Positions 35,237 through 47,141 of a DNA stretch of 64,000 bases are shown one piece after another; the first letter of the stretch is position 1, and each line of letters begins with the position of its first letter. Made by a program: the position numbers and the translations under genes. The notes under the pieces were generated by a model. That model made no database searches, was not told the origin of the DNA, and was given only the letters and a program-made list of their open reading frames with translations. Where the stretch lies: the NCBI RefSeq assembly GCF_014529535.1, contig NW_023503307.1:5981788-6045787 (forward strand), given 5' to 3'. The stretch comes from Bradysia coprophila. Taxonomy: Eukaryota; Arthropoda; Insecta; Diptera; Sciaridae.

Positions 35237-36010
35237 ATGACAACAACGAAGAATCTTGCTCGCAATAAGATTTTGTTATTGTTTGATGTTGACGGTACAT
35301 TGACTTTCCCCCGTGCGGATATCGAACCGGAATTCGAAGAGTTTTTCTACAGCAAAATCAAGCCGATAGCTACCATTGGCATCGTCGGCGGTTCAGATTT
35401 GGAAAAGATGTTCGAACAATTGAACGGACAGAGAATATTACAGCATTTCGACTATGTATTCCCGGAAAATGGTTTGGTGCAAATCATCAAGGGTACCGAA
35501 GTAGGAAAACAGTGTCTTCACAGGCATTTGGGCGAGAAAACGTTACAGCGATTCATCAATTTTGTTTTGAAATATTTGTCCGAGCTGGAATTACCGTTCA
35601 AGCGAGGAACATTCATTGATTTCCGCAACGGCATGTTGAACGTATGTCCGATTGGCAGACAATGTACGAGAGAAGAGCGAAATTTCTTCGCCGAATACGA
35701 TTCGCAGCATAACATTCGAAGCACCATGATCAAACGGCTGCAGGAGGAATTCCATGATATTGACCTAACTTACAGTATTGGCGGACAGATTAGTATTGAT
35801 GTGTTCCCACGCGGCTGGGACAAATCGTATGCCCTGCAATTTGTCACAAATGATACGGAATTCTCCGAAATTCACTTTTTCGGCGACAAAACGGAACCGG
35901 GTGGTAATGATCATGAAATTTTCATTGATCCGCGAACCATTGGCCACAAAGTCTCTAATCCGCATGATACGAAGAAGATATTGATGGAATTGTTTCAGTT
36001 GACTGAATGA
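35237..36010 (+). CDS. Pmm2: Phosphomannomutase
   Basis: Cytosolic HAD-superfamily enzyme converting mannose-6-phosphate to mannose-1-phosphate, the precursor of GDP-mannose and hence of N-glycans and GPI anchors. A single exon of 257 residues, usual for eukaryotic phosphomannomutases (about 246-262). HAD motif I DVDGT is at residues 17-21, with Asp17 as nucleophile and Asp19 as acid/base. GIVGGSD, ENGL, the cap-domain RNGMLNVCPIGR and the motif FFGDKTEPGGNDHEIFIDPRT are all intact. The gene has no intron in the coding sequence, unlike its neighbours, but codon use and promoter position look native, and it is head-to-head with SGSH. A polyadenylation signal AATAAA lies at 36163-36168. The symbol is by similarity; PMM1 versus PMM2 cannot be distinguished because insects usually have one gene. 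Confidence 0.95.
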   Translation: MTTTKNLARNKILLLFDVDGTLTFPRADIEPEFEEFFYSKIKPIATIGIVGGSDLEKMFEQLNGQRILQHFDYVFPENGLVQIIKGTEVGKQCLHRHLGEKTLQRFINFVLKYLSELELPFKRGTFIDFRNGMLNVCPIGRQCTREERNFFAEYDSQHNIRSTMIKRLQEEFHDIDLTYSIGGQISIDVFPRGWDKSYALQFVTNDTEFSEIHFFGDKTEPGGNDHEIFIDPRTIGHKVSNPHDTKKILMELFQLTE

Positions 36011-36168
36011 TGAAATGATGATGTAATGTCTGTTATACTACGTGTACGATATATGACATGCACCGCATTCAGAGTCTACATTTATTTTGCTTTATAATTC
36101 CATTTTATTTGTAGATATTGTCCATTTCGTTCAGTTTTCAGAGTAATTTTTATTTTTTATTTAATAAA

Positions 36169-37980
36169 ATGTTTTTGTTTAACAAAGTATAATAAATGCA
36201 CTTTAATCACAACATATGCGTCACAAATATGGAATCACCATCGTGGCAGAACATTTCTTTTTTCTGAGGGGGCTGTATAGTTTCCTGAAAGAGAAATATT
36301 TACACATTTGCAACTAAACCGACAATGAAATGATTTTCTATTCTAGCTAGACCCTAAGCCCATTCTGGCACAAAGCGCAATTTAATGAAAATCGCTTAAC
36401 ACTACGGGAACATTTTTATTGATGCAAGCTAGTCCTGTATAAGGCTTCGATCTGGTTCAGAGGTCCTGTTTCTATTCAACTTGACCCGAGAACCTGAACT
36501 AAGATTTCACGTTCGATTTGAGTTATGGCAACCGTCAAGTTTTCTTATAATAATGATATAAGTCCCCTTATGGCATAGCTCCCCTGAAATACCTAACAAC
36601 CACTCGGGTTTAAAAGATCCCTCGAAATCGCTTATTAAAATACCTTCCGACGAGCTCTGGCTGGTGTTTTCTCATATAGCAACATGAATGTGAAGACCAA
36701 TGAAGTATAAGATTGTGTATCAAGTAATTTGAAACAGATGAAATAATAGATTTAATCGTTTTGTATAACGATACGAATGTCGTTAAGCCAACAAACTGTT
36801 TGAGTTAGAGTTTTAGCCCAATCTAAATTTCTATTTTTTTCACTAACAGTATTAACAGCACAAGGTGCATACAATAAAGCTAATTTTAAACCGCCGAGTA
36901 CGATAAGGGAGCATGCAAACATGTATGGACAAAATTTATTTAAAGGCACGAAACGCACGTTTTTTTCTGATCCTCCTTCCTTCAAATGGTGCGTGCGTAC
37001 TTTGTGAATGAACCCTAAGACAAAATAAGAACGAAATTTGTCTTATCTAAAAAAAAGTTCTTTTCATTCGTGTAACATGAAGACACTGGATACCACCTAA
37101 AACACGACCTAGAGGTCAATTGGCAACAAGTTTGAACGGATCGTTCCGAATGGAAGAGAATCGGGGAAGCATAGAAGAACATGAAGACACAAGCGCATTG
37201 AGCGTATCACCTTTTAAAAACAGTTCTAGGGGTTACAAATCAGTGATACTGTTCTTAAGTTCTTAATAACACCGAGTTGGAAAATCGTTGCAGTTCATGT
37301 TTCCACATCAATATGAAGTTGACGACTTGTCTTCGCAAATGAACAAATGATGGAGTAGCAAAAAAGATGCTGGAAAAACATTTCATGATCAGTTGTCCGA
37401 TAATTCGACGTTAATTTTGCAAAATATCAGGTCAATGGAAGAAAGAAAAAATCCTTTAAATGAATTGAGTCGAGAATTAGTGTTAGTTACTGATAGCACA
37501 GCGAATTTTGTCTTTGTTATCACTGTCATTGATAAGGTACATTCTATCAACTATTGAGTAACCGAGAGACAAAGCAATGTTAGTCACATTATTAGAATCG
37601 TATGATAAAGAGCAAAATGTAGAAAAAACGCCAAAAGCTCAGCAGATAAGGAACACAACGAGAACAAAAAAAAAGTTGAATGAAGTGAAGGCGGTCCTAG
37701 AACATTTAGGCTGTATCGTTCAATGAAATAGGTAAGCTTTCAATTGTGGCCGTACGCGGACGGAAAATTGAGCATAAGTATCAGTCCCATTATTGACAAC
37801 ACTTTTATCTCATCATTCTTAAGGGATCAGGTTAGTTACTTTGGTTGCTGCTAGAATTCAGCAATTTTTCAGAGACGAAACCCACATAATTATCGAATCA
37901 TCTCGACCACATAAATCACACCTCAATTCCAAATTTAAAATAGTTTTCGTGACAACATATCTTACCTTGCCACAACAAGT
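36169..37980. other. Gene-less stretch between phosphomannomutase and AUH
   Basis: AT-rich. It contains a copy of the dispersed string AAACAGATGAAATAATAG (36732). The minus-strand ORF 36752-36985 is not recognised and has no splice context, so it is not called. Confidence 0.4.
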
Positions 37981-39008
37981 TCATTCTCCCTTGTATTCTG
38001 GTTTTCGCTTCTCCGCAAATGCTTTTAGTCCCTCCAAACGGTCTTTGGTCGGAATCACCTGAGCGTAGCACGCTTCTTCGATGGCATATCCAGCATTTAA
38101 GTCGACTTGCATTCCCTTGTCAATCGCTTTTTTCGCCATTCGTACACCAATCGGACCGTTCGGTAGAATTTCTTTCGCCAATTGTAATGCTTTCAAGTAA
38201 GCGGCGTCCTTGGTGTCATTTTGCGGGACGGAATGATTGCAAATTCCCATTTCGAAAGCGGCAGTTCCTTTAAACGTACGAGCGGTGAAAATCAGTTCCT
38301 TTGCCAGGGCAGGGTTCAAAATTCGCGGAAGCCTTTGTGTGCCACCAGCTCCGGGAATTATAGCCAATCTTGTTTCCACCAGACCCATCAAAGCCGTATC
38401 GGCTGCGGTTCGTATGTCACAGGCTAAGGCCATTTCTAAACCACCACCCAGACAAGTACCATCAACAGCAGCCAAAACGGGCATCGGCAATTGCTCTATG
38501 CTGGTCAAAAGGAATCGGAGCCGGTTCACGAAACGTGTCACTTCGGGTTGAGTCAATTTGGCGCGCTCTAATTAAATTCATTGATAAATAACGTTGGAAG
38601 AATGAACCGGTTTATCAAGTACCTTTTAAATCCGCACCCGTGCAAAATGCACCAGGCACTAAACTTCGAAGAATCACAACCCGAACATCTTTGTCATGAT
38701 GTAAATGTTCAACGGTCGTTGACAATTTATCAACTAGGGACCGACTAAATGCATTCATTGCTTTCGGTCTATTCATACCAATAACTGCGATTCCTTGCTC
38801 ATCGTCGGTCAGGTATTTTAACTGGAAATTGAATTGAATGTCATGGGTCCATTCGTTGTTACCAGGATTCGAACGGATAGTTTACCTGTAGCTCTGAATC
38901 GGTGTCATTGTTTTCGCTCCAGCGTGATTGGCTTGTGCTCAGATGCCGATACAATTTAATCGTTGCCCTCGTTGACAAATTAATGTTAAATTTACAGAAC
39001 AAACTCAT
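37981..39008 (-). CDS. AUH: Methylglutaconyl-CoA hydratase, mitochondrial (enoyl-CoA hydratase family)
   Basis: Crotonase-fold enzyme that hydrates 3-methylglutaconyl-CoA to HMG-CoA in leucine catabolism. Mammalian AUH also binds AU-rich RNA. Three exons on the minus strand: 38886-39008, 38623-38821 and 37981-38567, with phases joining exactly (ADLK|ERAKL), giving 302 residues. The first about 30 residues ([20 protein letters not shown], then [10 protein letters not shown]) are basic and Ser/Thr-rich, a typical mitochondrial presequence. [23 protein letters not shown], the oxyanion-hole [35 protein letters not shown] with the catalytic glutamate, and the C-terminal ERKPEYKGE are characteristic of AUH rather than short-chain enoyl-CoA hydratase. 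Introns are short (201 nt and 64 nt... 38568-38622 is only 55 nt). Confidence 0.93.
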
Positions 39009-39519
39009 TTTTACGAAACACTAAAAATTTATGATAACAGCGAATCCGGTCAATCCATATCACTGAATGTGTTTATCTCTAAAACCTTTCATCAAGCAGT
39101 GTTGACAGTATGTCGCGAAGCCATCAGTGACATAACAGAATTAATAACTTGAACAGGTCCCACGCTTCTTGGCGCGCCATACAAAAAAAAATAAGTTATA
39201 AGAACAGTCCTTTTGTGGCGCGGTGAACAAGAGAAGAAATTTACTTTGTATTCCATAAAGAGCACACATCATATCCCTACACTCATACGAGCCCGAATGT
39301 TAAATCCAAGATCAGATTACTTTTTAAAACGTTGCACATTTTGTTTATGTTTATTGCCAAAAAAAAATAAACAAAGGCGATACGTCGAGCATATTAATTT
39401 GAGCCGTTTTCTACAGTTGAAATATATTTCGCTTAGTGTTCCACGATCGTCTTGCGGGATTATTGAAGAATTTCTTTTGATATAAAACGTACATACGTAC
39501 GCCTTCATTAATTTACGGG

Positions 39520-40943
39520 ATGGATACATTGTCCAAGATTACAAACGGTATAATTCGTTCGGCTTTACTCGAGACTGTAGAAACAAAACTTCAATCGAAA
39601 CTACATCAAATCGACATAAATTGTGTATCAGAGTGTGGTGAAAACAATTTTATTGGCATCATACATCGGGTGTCGTTCTCTAAAGAGAAGTCGACTGAAA
39701 ATCGCTTCGAAACTGCTGAAAATCTGATTTTAAAAATTGCTCCTCAAAATGTTACGTGCCGCTACATGTTCAATTCACGGCAGCTGTTTCTACGAGAAAT
39801 TCATATGTATGATACAGTAAGTGATGCATTGGTCAACCAGTCCTTTTTTTGTAATTCGCTTTACTCGAATGTCCATATACCTACATAGGTTTTGCCGCAA
39901 CTCCATCGGTTTGAGATCTCGAAAGATGTGAACATGGAATGCAATTATTTTACTGAATATCCCAAATTCTATCGATCAGTTGATGACTGTATGAGCGAAT
40001 GCATTTTCCTTGAAGATTTAAGTGTTCGGGGTTTTCAAATGATAGATCGATACACGGAGGATGTTACTGCTGAACATGTATATTTGGTGATGGAATATTT
40101 AGGGAAATTCCATGCAATTTCATTCGCAATGAATGACCAACAACCGGAAAAGTTTAAAGAATTGACAATGGACTTAAAGGAGCTGTACATTCATTGTGAT
40201 GATCAAAATCACAGACAATTCTGTACATCGAGCATGCAAATTGCTTTGGGTGTAATTTCAAATGAAAGCGATTCGGAATTACGATTCAAACTGATGAAAA
40301 TGCTTGAAAGAGATGCAATCGATGTCGCTTTCGAATGTGTAAGTGCAGATTTCGCTGATGGTGCAGCGACAGTTATATCTCATGGTGATCTGTGGCAGAA
40401 TAACACAATGTTCAGACATGATGTTGATAAGAAACCAATCGAAGTTTGCTTTTTGGATTGGCAACTTTCCCGACATTCGTCGCCAATCATCGATGTTGTT
40501 CATTATGTCTTCTGTTGTACAACAAAAGAGCTTCGTGATACCCATTACGATGAATTCCTTAAGATTTACCATGTAAGTCTTTCTACACATATGCGAAAGT
40601 GCGTGTAAACTATCCAAAAATCGAATGCAGGTCACTTCATTACCACCCTTATTTGAAATTAAATTTCAGATTGGGCTCTGATCCGGATGAACTGTTTCCC
40701 TATGGTGTGATGTTGGAACATTTCAAAAAGTTTGGAAAGTTTGGATTGTTCATATCCGCAATGTTACTGCCAATGATAACAAGCGAACAAGGAAATGGAA
40801 TCAATTTGGACGTACTTGCAGACCGATTCGAAAATGGTTCGTCTGACAATCAAAACATCTTCATTACTGACCGATCCCGGGAAAATTTTAACAAACGGAT
40901 GCGAGATGTTGTTACTGACATGGAAAGATTGAATTATATTTAA
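39520..40943 (+). CDS. CHK/EcKinase-like (ecdysteroid 22-kinase family) kinase
   Basis: Member of the insect-expanded CHK kinase-like family (DUF1679/EcKinase), related to choline and aminoglycoside kinases. Some members phosphorylate ecdysteroids and others are linked to detoxification. Three exons: 39520-39816, 39889-40598 and 40670-40943, giving 426 residues, the usual family length. The ATP-site lysine lies in ENLILKIAP. The Brenner motif HGDLWQNN is at about 264-271 and the metal-binding FLDWQ at about 287-291. The C-terminal LGSDPDELFPYG ... FKKFGKFGLFISAMLLP is typical. Exon 2 could also end at the GTAAGT at 40572, but only the GTGCGT donor at 40599 keeps the conserved HMRK|LGSDP join. 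No signal peptide. A polyadenylation signal near 40970 is plausible (AATAAA at about 40969). Substrate not predictable. Confidence 0.9.
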
Positions 40944-42630
40944 TGTCTGTTAGAAATGCATTCATTTGAATAAAGACAACCAAAAAAAGAATGAAATCGT
41001 AGACAGAGAGGCATTACAAACTTTAACAAAACAGGTTCCATCATTTACTCACTGTGAAACGTTAGAGTGTTTAAGAAGGGCACTTTTTGAATTTATGTGT
41101 TCTCCTAAATCGGACTATCGATGGCGACCTGCAACGATACAAAGTTAACTCCGTCATAATGCTTGATTTCCACTCAACAAAATGCACTCCGTGAGAGAGA
41201 AAACTGTCAAGTAAACAAAGGAAAAATTGAAAAAAAAAAATTGTCTCTCACACGGAGTACTTTTTCGGTAAGCACAATGCTTGTTTTCCACTTTCCAAAA
41301 AAGCACTCCGTGTGATAGACAAATCTGAATTTTTTTCAAGATTTTCTTTCTTTAATTGACAATTTGCTCTCACTCGGCTCTCTCACCAAGACTGTAAACT
41401 TTATGTAAAATCTTCAGAAGTGGTGCGTTCCCGCAGTATCTAATGAAATGGCGATCTGCGTGACCTCCACAAAGTTTCAGCCTTGTCTCCCACGGCGTTC
41501 TTTCTGTCGAGTGGAAACCATAGAGTTGATTTCCTCTTGAAAAATTATGTCGTAAGAAGGATTTTTATTGGGAGAGACGAGAGAGACGAATTTAAGTGGA
41601 AACCAGACTTAAAAGTCTGTCCAACATTCATATTTCGAAAATTTTTAAATATTTAAGATCTGTTAAATTTAATTTATTTTCGCTCTCAGAATCGCCTTGT
41701 TCTGGCTGCAACTCGAGAAATTGCCTAAAATCTACCGTACACACCAGATGCGTAAATAACTCCGGAGCACTGCTGGATTGAATAAAATTTTGACTCTGTT
41801 ATTGACGCATTGGCATCCGGCTTTAATCGCTGAGAAACCCAAGGCTGTGACAAGGTTAACGGCACTTATGAGTCTGAGTCATATTATGTTATGACCTGAT
41901 CACGAAGGCGGTGGCATAACAATTTTTCTGTTTAAATTGACTTTTCGCGCAATATGTAATGAGTGCCGAGTGCGTTTAACAAATTTGATGTCACCCGTCT
42001 TCCAGAGTATCCTAACCGGTTCTTTCAGACCCTTGGAAAAATCTGTCTTAATTCTGCCTAAGTCAAGCAAAGTCATTAAACAACTTGTGATTATGGTAAT
42101 AGAGTGTTATGATGAAAGAGAAAGAAATATTTTGGCAGGTACCCAATAATAAACTAGTCTTCGGTCCTCTCACTCGCATCGTAAGATGTTGAAAGAGAAG
42201 CAAATACTTTGACAAATACCCCAAGACAAGTTATAATTAACTGATATTCGTTCGTCTCGCTCCGATCAAAACACTCTATCTGCTGTCAACGCTGATTTGC
42301 AGCTAAGAACAGTTCTAACATCAAAGTGAACACAATCGTAGCATGTGATGAAAAGAGGAAATTATGATGTGACAGTTGATCAGTTGCTTCAGTTGTTTTG
42401 TGTGATTTAAATTTCTAAGATTTATTTTTTATCTGTAACTCATGTGAAAAAACATTCAATTTATTTGTGATCTGCTTATATTTTACACATAAACTTCTAA
42501 CGAAATATCGTAAGTATCTACGTATAGCATTCGAACCGATTTTTTTTTTTGAAGGGAGTCGTTACACATTTTCGTGAACAAAAGAAAACAATGGAATACA
42601 AAACAATAAACGGTTTTTTGTTAATAGATA
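40944..42630. other. Gene-less stretch with a decayed inverted-repeat element
   Basis: GATTTCCACTC at about 41164 is matched by inverse GAGTGGAAACC at about 41509 and AAGTGGAAACCAG at about 41594. Three occurrences of CACTCCGTG or its inverse CACGGAGT (about 41186, 41252, 41307) lie inside. This looks like a MITE of about 440 bp (41160-41607). From 42100 to 42260 there is a loose direct repeat. No gene was seen. Confidence 0.45.
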
Positions 42631-45600
42631 ATGCCGAAATCCAATCTACAAACGTTCAGCACAGCATTTTGGAAAGATTACAAAGAGGTACTTATATTTG
42701 TTGCGACTTGGCAGAATAACGAAACAAAATTTTTATTTTAAACAGAAAAGGTTCTACCAGATAATCGAAAATATTCCGAAACTCATGGAGTTCGAATGTG
42801 GGCCGGGCAATGTAGACATGTACCAGAAATTGTGCTCGTTTTCCTTGATTGTATTGGTAGATAAAGCGAACGATAAGACAGTCGCCGCTGAAACTCATAT
42901 GACAACAATCTGTAATAAGTACCAAACTGTGATTGCGAGCACCAAGTACCCGATCACGGCCTTACAATACTTCATTTGTCTGGAATATTTGTGTGATTTG
43001 AATGACATTCCAAAGAAGTTGCTCAGTCAATTGGTTGAAAACCTAGCCGCTGCAGTGTTAAACAAAATTACAACATGGGAACATTCATGGACGGATCCAG
43101 ATCGGACCACATTGAACCGATTTATCATCGTTCTGGTTGAACTAGAATCGAAGCTGCCGTCTCCAACATTTACATTGGCTGAGGAAGCGATCAAATTTTT
43201 TTCGACCATAACGACTGACCAACGGAAAACTGCCTATACTGAGTATTTGCTGACCACTTTAAAGTTGCTCAAGTCATATCGTGACGAGAATGTGGACAGT
43301 TTTGGCGAATTGGTGAAGATTAGGTAATTGTTTAAGTTAAGAAAACGACGAAATATTTTCCGCCTTTTTCAAGCAACAAAAAATGCAAAAAATTTCCCGC
43401 CAATAAAAACACTTTCTAAAACATTTGCAGGTCTCAATCCACGAACGAAAAGTACATAAAAGACGGTGCCATCATGATGTCCCAAATTATTCGTGCCAGC
43501 ACATCGCTGATATCGAAAGGATCCCTTGCTTTCAAGCAAAAAATTGTGACTATTCTCAATGGTCTGTACGAAATCATCAGAAATAAGAGCCTTTCGGCGT
43601 GCCAATACATATTTCGCAAAGCCTTCAAGGCAGACTGCTGCGATAGACCTATCACGCATGCCGGCCTGCAAATTCTGGAAACTGTACGAACAATAGTTGT
43701 CGAAGCGATAAGAGGCAACAATTTTAATGAAATACTAGTTAGCGCGATGTCTAATTTCGCGATGGCTGAAGAGGAAATCATTTCGAATTTTGATTGTGCA
43801 GCTCGTAAAAATTTGAATTGGAGCCTTCGGGAAACGTTTCGTTTTATTTTAGACAATATTGACAAAATTGTGACCACCTGTGGGCTAGATAGAGCAAAAC
43901 GTACGTTGCAGAAATGTCTAACCATGAATTCACTCGAAGGGTTGAACTGTGTCCGCACTGTCGATGCCTTGTCAAATATATGCAAGGATTCCGACAACAT
44001 AGCCGAAAAAATCAGCTGGGCTGCGTTCGGTTTTATGTTCTGTACCGATCGAAAAAATAAAATTTTTTACCTGTGCAAGTTGCATGAACTTCAGTCGAAA
44101 CTAAATGATCCGAAGCAGTTTGCGACAATAACATCGTTAGTGAAAGACTTACCGAAGAAAAAGAATTCGGTGGACATAGATCCCATTCAGCTGCAACTGT
44201 TTCAAATATCCGTCGAGATCGATTATCCACGATTGTCGGAAATGTGTCTAAAAAAGCTGGGCGATGATATGTGTGAAATGGACTTCTACAAAAATGGTCA
44301 CAGTTTCAACGCAAATCTGTGCAAAAGTGGGGTTTGTTACGTGCTGTTCTTAGCGCATATGCAACAGTACAAATCGAATGTGAAGTTCGAACGAATGGAT
44401 GATCCGTTGAACGAGAAATTTGTGCTGTTGAAGAAAGAAGTCGAAATCGTCGGAAAGCTGAAAGAAGCGCTTGACTATTTGGCCGAATTTATACGCGATG
44501 AGGACGCTTGGTTGGGTAAGAAGGACAGTGCTGACTATATTCTCTTGGCTGAGAAATTTCTGTTAGTAATTGCTGAAACTTTGATAAATCGTCACTACAA
44601 AGAGCAGGCTGTCGCTGCATTCGAACTATTCTACAAATTCACTAAACTCATCGATCATCGAGTCAATCAAATAATAGCTGCTGGGTACCTTGTCGAAAAC
44701 ATTCATTTAACTTCAACGGTATCCGAAAAGGAAATCGTAACAGAGTTACAGAGTAATATAATGCAGAAGTTGAAAGATGTAAATACCATGTCTGAGGATG
44801 AGCTGGGTAGTTTCTTGTTCGGTTTTCTGCAATTGACCATGTACACCTTGCGTCACCAGTGTAACATCGAACATACCAAGAAGTACATGCAGTCCATAAA
44901 CAAATTATTGGACAAATACGACGGTACGAAAGCGAAATATTTACCCGCACGACTGAAATACGCCGAGGTGATGTTCGAACTGATTGTGAAGAATCCCGAT
45001 ACAACCATTACACCGGTCACATTTATCGAAGACATTTTCCATCGGTTTAAACAAATTCGTATGGTTTCGAGGTCAGACTATCGCACAATTCCAGGCATCA
45101 TATTAGATTTGCTGATTACATTGCACGAATTTACTCAACCTCGTTACGAACTGTGCTACACATCATCTCTGAATATGACCGTACATTCTGTAGCGATTCA
45201 AAAAGGCTACTTGTTCTTACTCGCAAAGGTTACGATAGTGCAGAGCGGTGAAATGTTACTGATAAACGGAAAGTATTTGAAGGTAAGAGTCGCGTCTCGT
45301 TTCGTTTTTCTATACCATATTGTGTACGTCACTGTATGGAACGTAACGCTTGGCAAAGAAAATATTTTTCGTTTCCCTCATTGGTATTCTTTTCATTGCA
45401 GACTCTCATGAATCAACTGGATGTACTGTTCGATTGTCCACGCCCAGCTTTGCCGGGCCCGGAAACAGAAGATGAAACGGTAGTCATTCCAAGTGAAAAA
45501 GAAGATAAAATGGTAAGTAATTTCGATCGTCACCACAATTAAGTCAGTTGGCCCGATTCGGGTGTGTATTTGTCAGCGGGAATTTTCACAACTTTGTAGT

Positions 45601-46287
45601 CAAATAGTCAAATTTATGCAGATTTTAAGGCAGATTTTTGCAGAGATTTGGAAGACTGATGAGTGACAGCTTACCATTTTCAAATTTTTATCATTTTTAA
45701 CAATTCAAGAAACGCGATTGAACGTTGTAATACTTCAATTTTCAACCTTCTTCTCTTTCCAGTTACAGATTACGTGGAACAAAGACATATCGCCGTTAAT
45801 CCATCCTATCAAATGCAAATGCTTCCAATGTACGAACAAATTGATGAACACTCTCATGATGGACGTCGCTACGCTAAAGACGTTGGCCGTTTACTTCAAC
45901 AAAGAATACGAAAATAGCCTCGCATTATTCAAACGAATTTACAATCATTGGACGGCCTTAAACACATTGTCCTACTCCGGTATGTTGATGCATTACAGCG
46001 ATTGCCTGGTTTCCAATCACCGCGAGGACAAGTCCAATGCTATCTTAAACGAAGCGCTCGATGTGTGCAATGATTATGCTCAGGCGCAAGACATAAGTGT
46101 TCGATTGCTGCTGAACACAACGCAGGACGAATTGAAAATTGAGCCGATAAAATCGTATGCCGATGAAGTGCGACCGAAAGTCGTTCGACCCAAAAAGAAA
46201 GTCAACAGTAAACCAAGTTTACCGGTCGCTGCCACTGCAATAAAAGAACGAATAACTTATCCAAAGCGATCGAATTTACGCAATTAG
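42631..46287 (+). CDS. thr: Three rows-like separase regulatory subunit (no protease domain)
   Basis: Five exons: 42631-42687, 42746-43323, 43431-45282, 45402-45512 and 45763-46287. All phases join, giving 3123 nt and 1040 residues. The protein is an almost entirely alpha-helical array of repeats, as in the N-terminal superhelix of separase. Near the C terminus it has HPIKCKCFQCTNK (about residues 880-892), resembling the Cys-rich insert of separases, and then a helical tail that ends in a basic segment (VVRPKKKVNSK). It stops without a caspase-like C50 domain, and none follows in the next 850 bp. Drosophila separase is split into the protease Sse and the helical partner Three rows, and this gene fits the partner. 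In the fly this complex cleaves cohesin at anaphase. The start at 42631 is required for phase; the ATG at 42591 would frameshift. Identification rests on fold and the Cys motif, so it is moderate; other helical-repeat proteins are possible. Confidence 0.6.
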
Positions 46288-47141
46288 TGAAAATTGAAAA
46301 TTAATTTATTTTGCTGAGACTGTTTGTAAAAGGCTGTTAAAAACTCAAGAATATAAGGAAATTGAATCGAAAATTGTGCGTTGGTTACTTGACTCTCTGG
46401 CACCGACCAAAAGAGCAATCTTAAGTGAAAGCATGTAAAAAGTCTGGTCTAGCAGCTTAATTGTTAACACATTCATGAACCCGTAGGACGGATTTCAGAA
46501 GTTCGTTCTCCTATCTTCATTCCTTTTCGGTTCATTCAAAACGTTCGCACACTAAAAAAAAGACGATTTTGAGACCCCACATAAGTCTCACACGCTCAAA
46601 TATTCAAAAAAATAATGTGTTTCTCCACCTCCCCATAAGACAGCGTAGGCACTAGATTGAACGGCTTCGATTCACTTTACAGCCTGACTGAGTGAGTCAA
46701 AGTCCCTCGTACACCGGGTAAAGAAAACCATAATCCACTTATACAAGCGATAAAACAAAACGCTGTATTTACATTGGCGAAAGTAAAGAGAAACTCACTG
46801 CTCACACGTTTAAATGTGTTCGACTTGCACATCAATGCAATTATAAGAAGAATAAGCGAAAGTTAGTAAATAAAACGAATCTACGAAATCAATGATATGT
46901 GAAATTGTATGATATTCGTGCATCAAGGGACGTTGTAGTGAAGACAAAAAACCAAAATTTACGTCGAAATAAACTATCAGAGGTAGATATACATCTTATA
47001 ACAACGACAGGACTGAATCGTTTGCCTTCGAGAAAAGAAAAATAGTTCAAGACTATTACTACTTCAGTGCACCCCGCACAAAACACTCATACGCGAATCT
47101 ACTCATTCAATTTTCTAATATTCAAAGTATTCAGCAACGAA
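46288..47141. other. Gene-less interval
   Basis: Contains the 3' UTR of the upstream gene and the 5' flank of the SDR gene. Nothing else was seen. In particular, no separase protease domain is present. Confidence 0.5.

Noticed and set aside
36752..36985. 77-codon minus-strand ORF as a membrane protein gene
   Set aside because: One hydrophobic patch only, no family resemblance, no splice partners, and it begins in repeat-like DNA.
38019..38591. Plus-strand ORFs of 68-104 codons over AUH
   Set aside because: Antisense shadows of the AUH last exon, whose frame matches the family from end to end.
40572..40620. GTAAGT at 40572 as the kinase exon 2 donor
   Set aside because: Using it breaks the conserved HMRK-LGSDP join and leads to an early stop. 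The GTGCGT at 40599 restores family sequence.
42591..42690. ATG at 42591 as the start of the Three rows-like gene
   Set aside because: It reaches the only usable donor in the wrong phase. The ATG at 42631 joins in phase to exon 2.
43434..44000. 188-codon minus-strand ORF
   Set aside because: It lies antisense to the long coding exon 43431-45282, which has splice-consistent frame and protein-like composition; the minus frame is a shadow.
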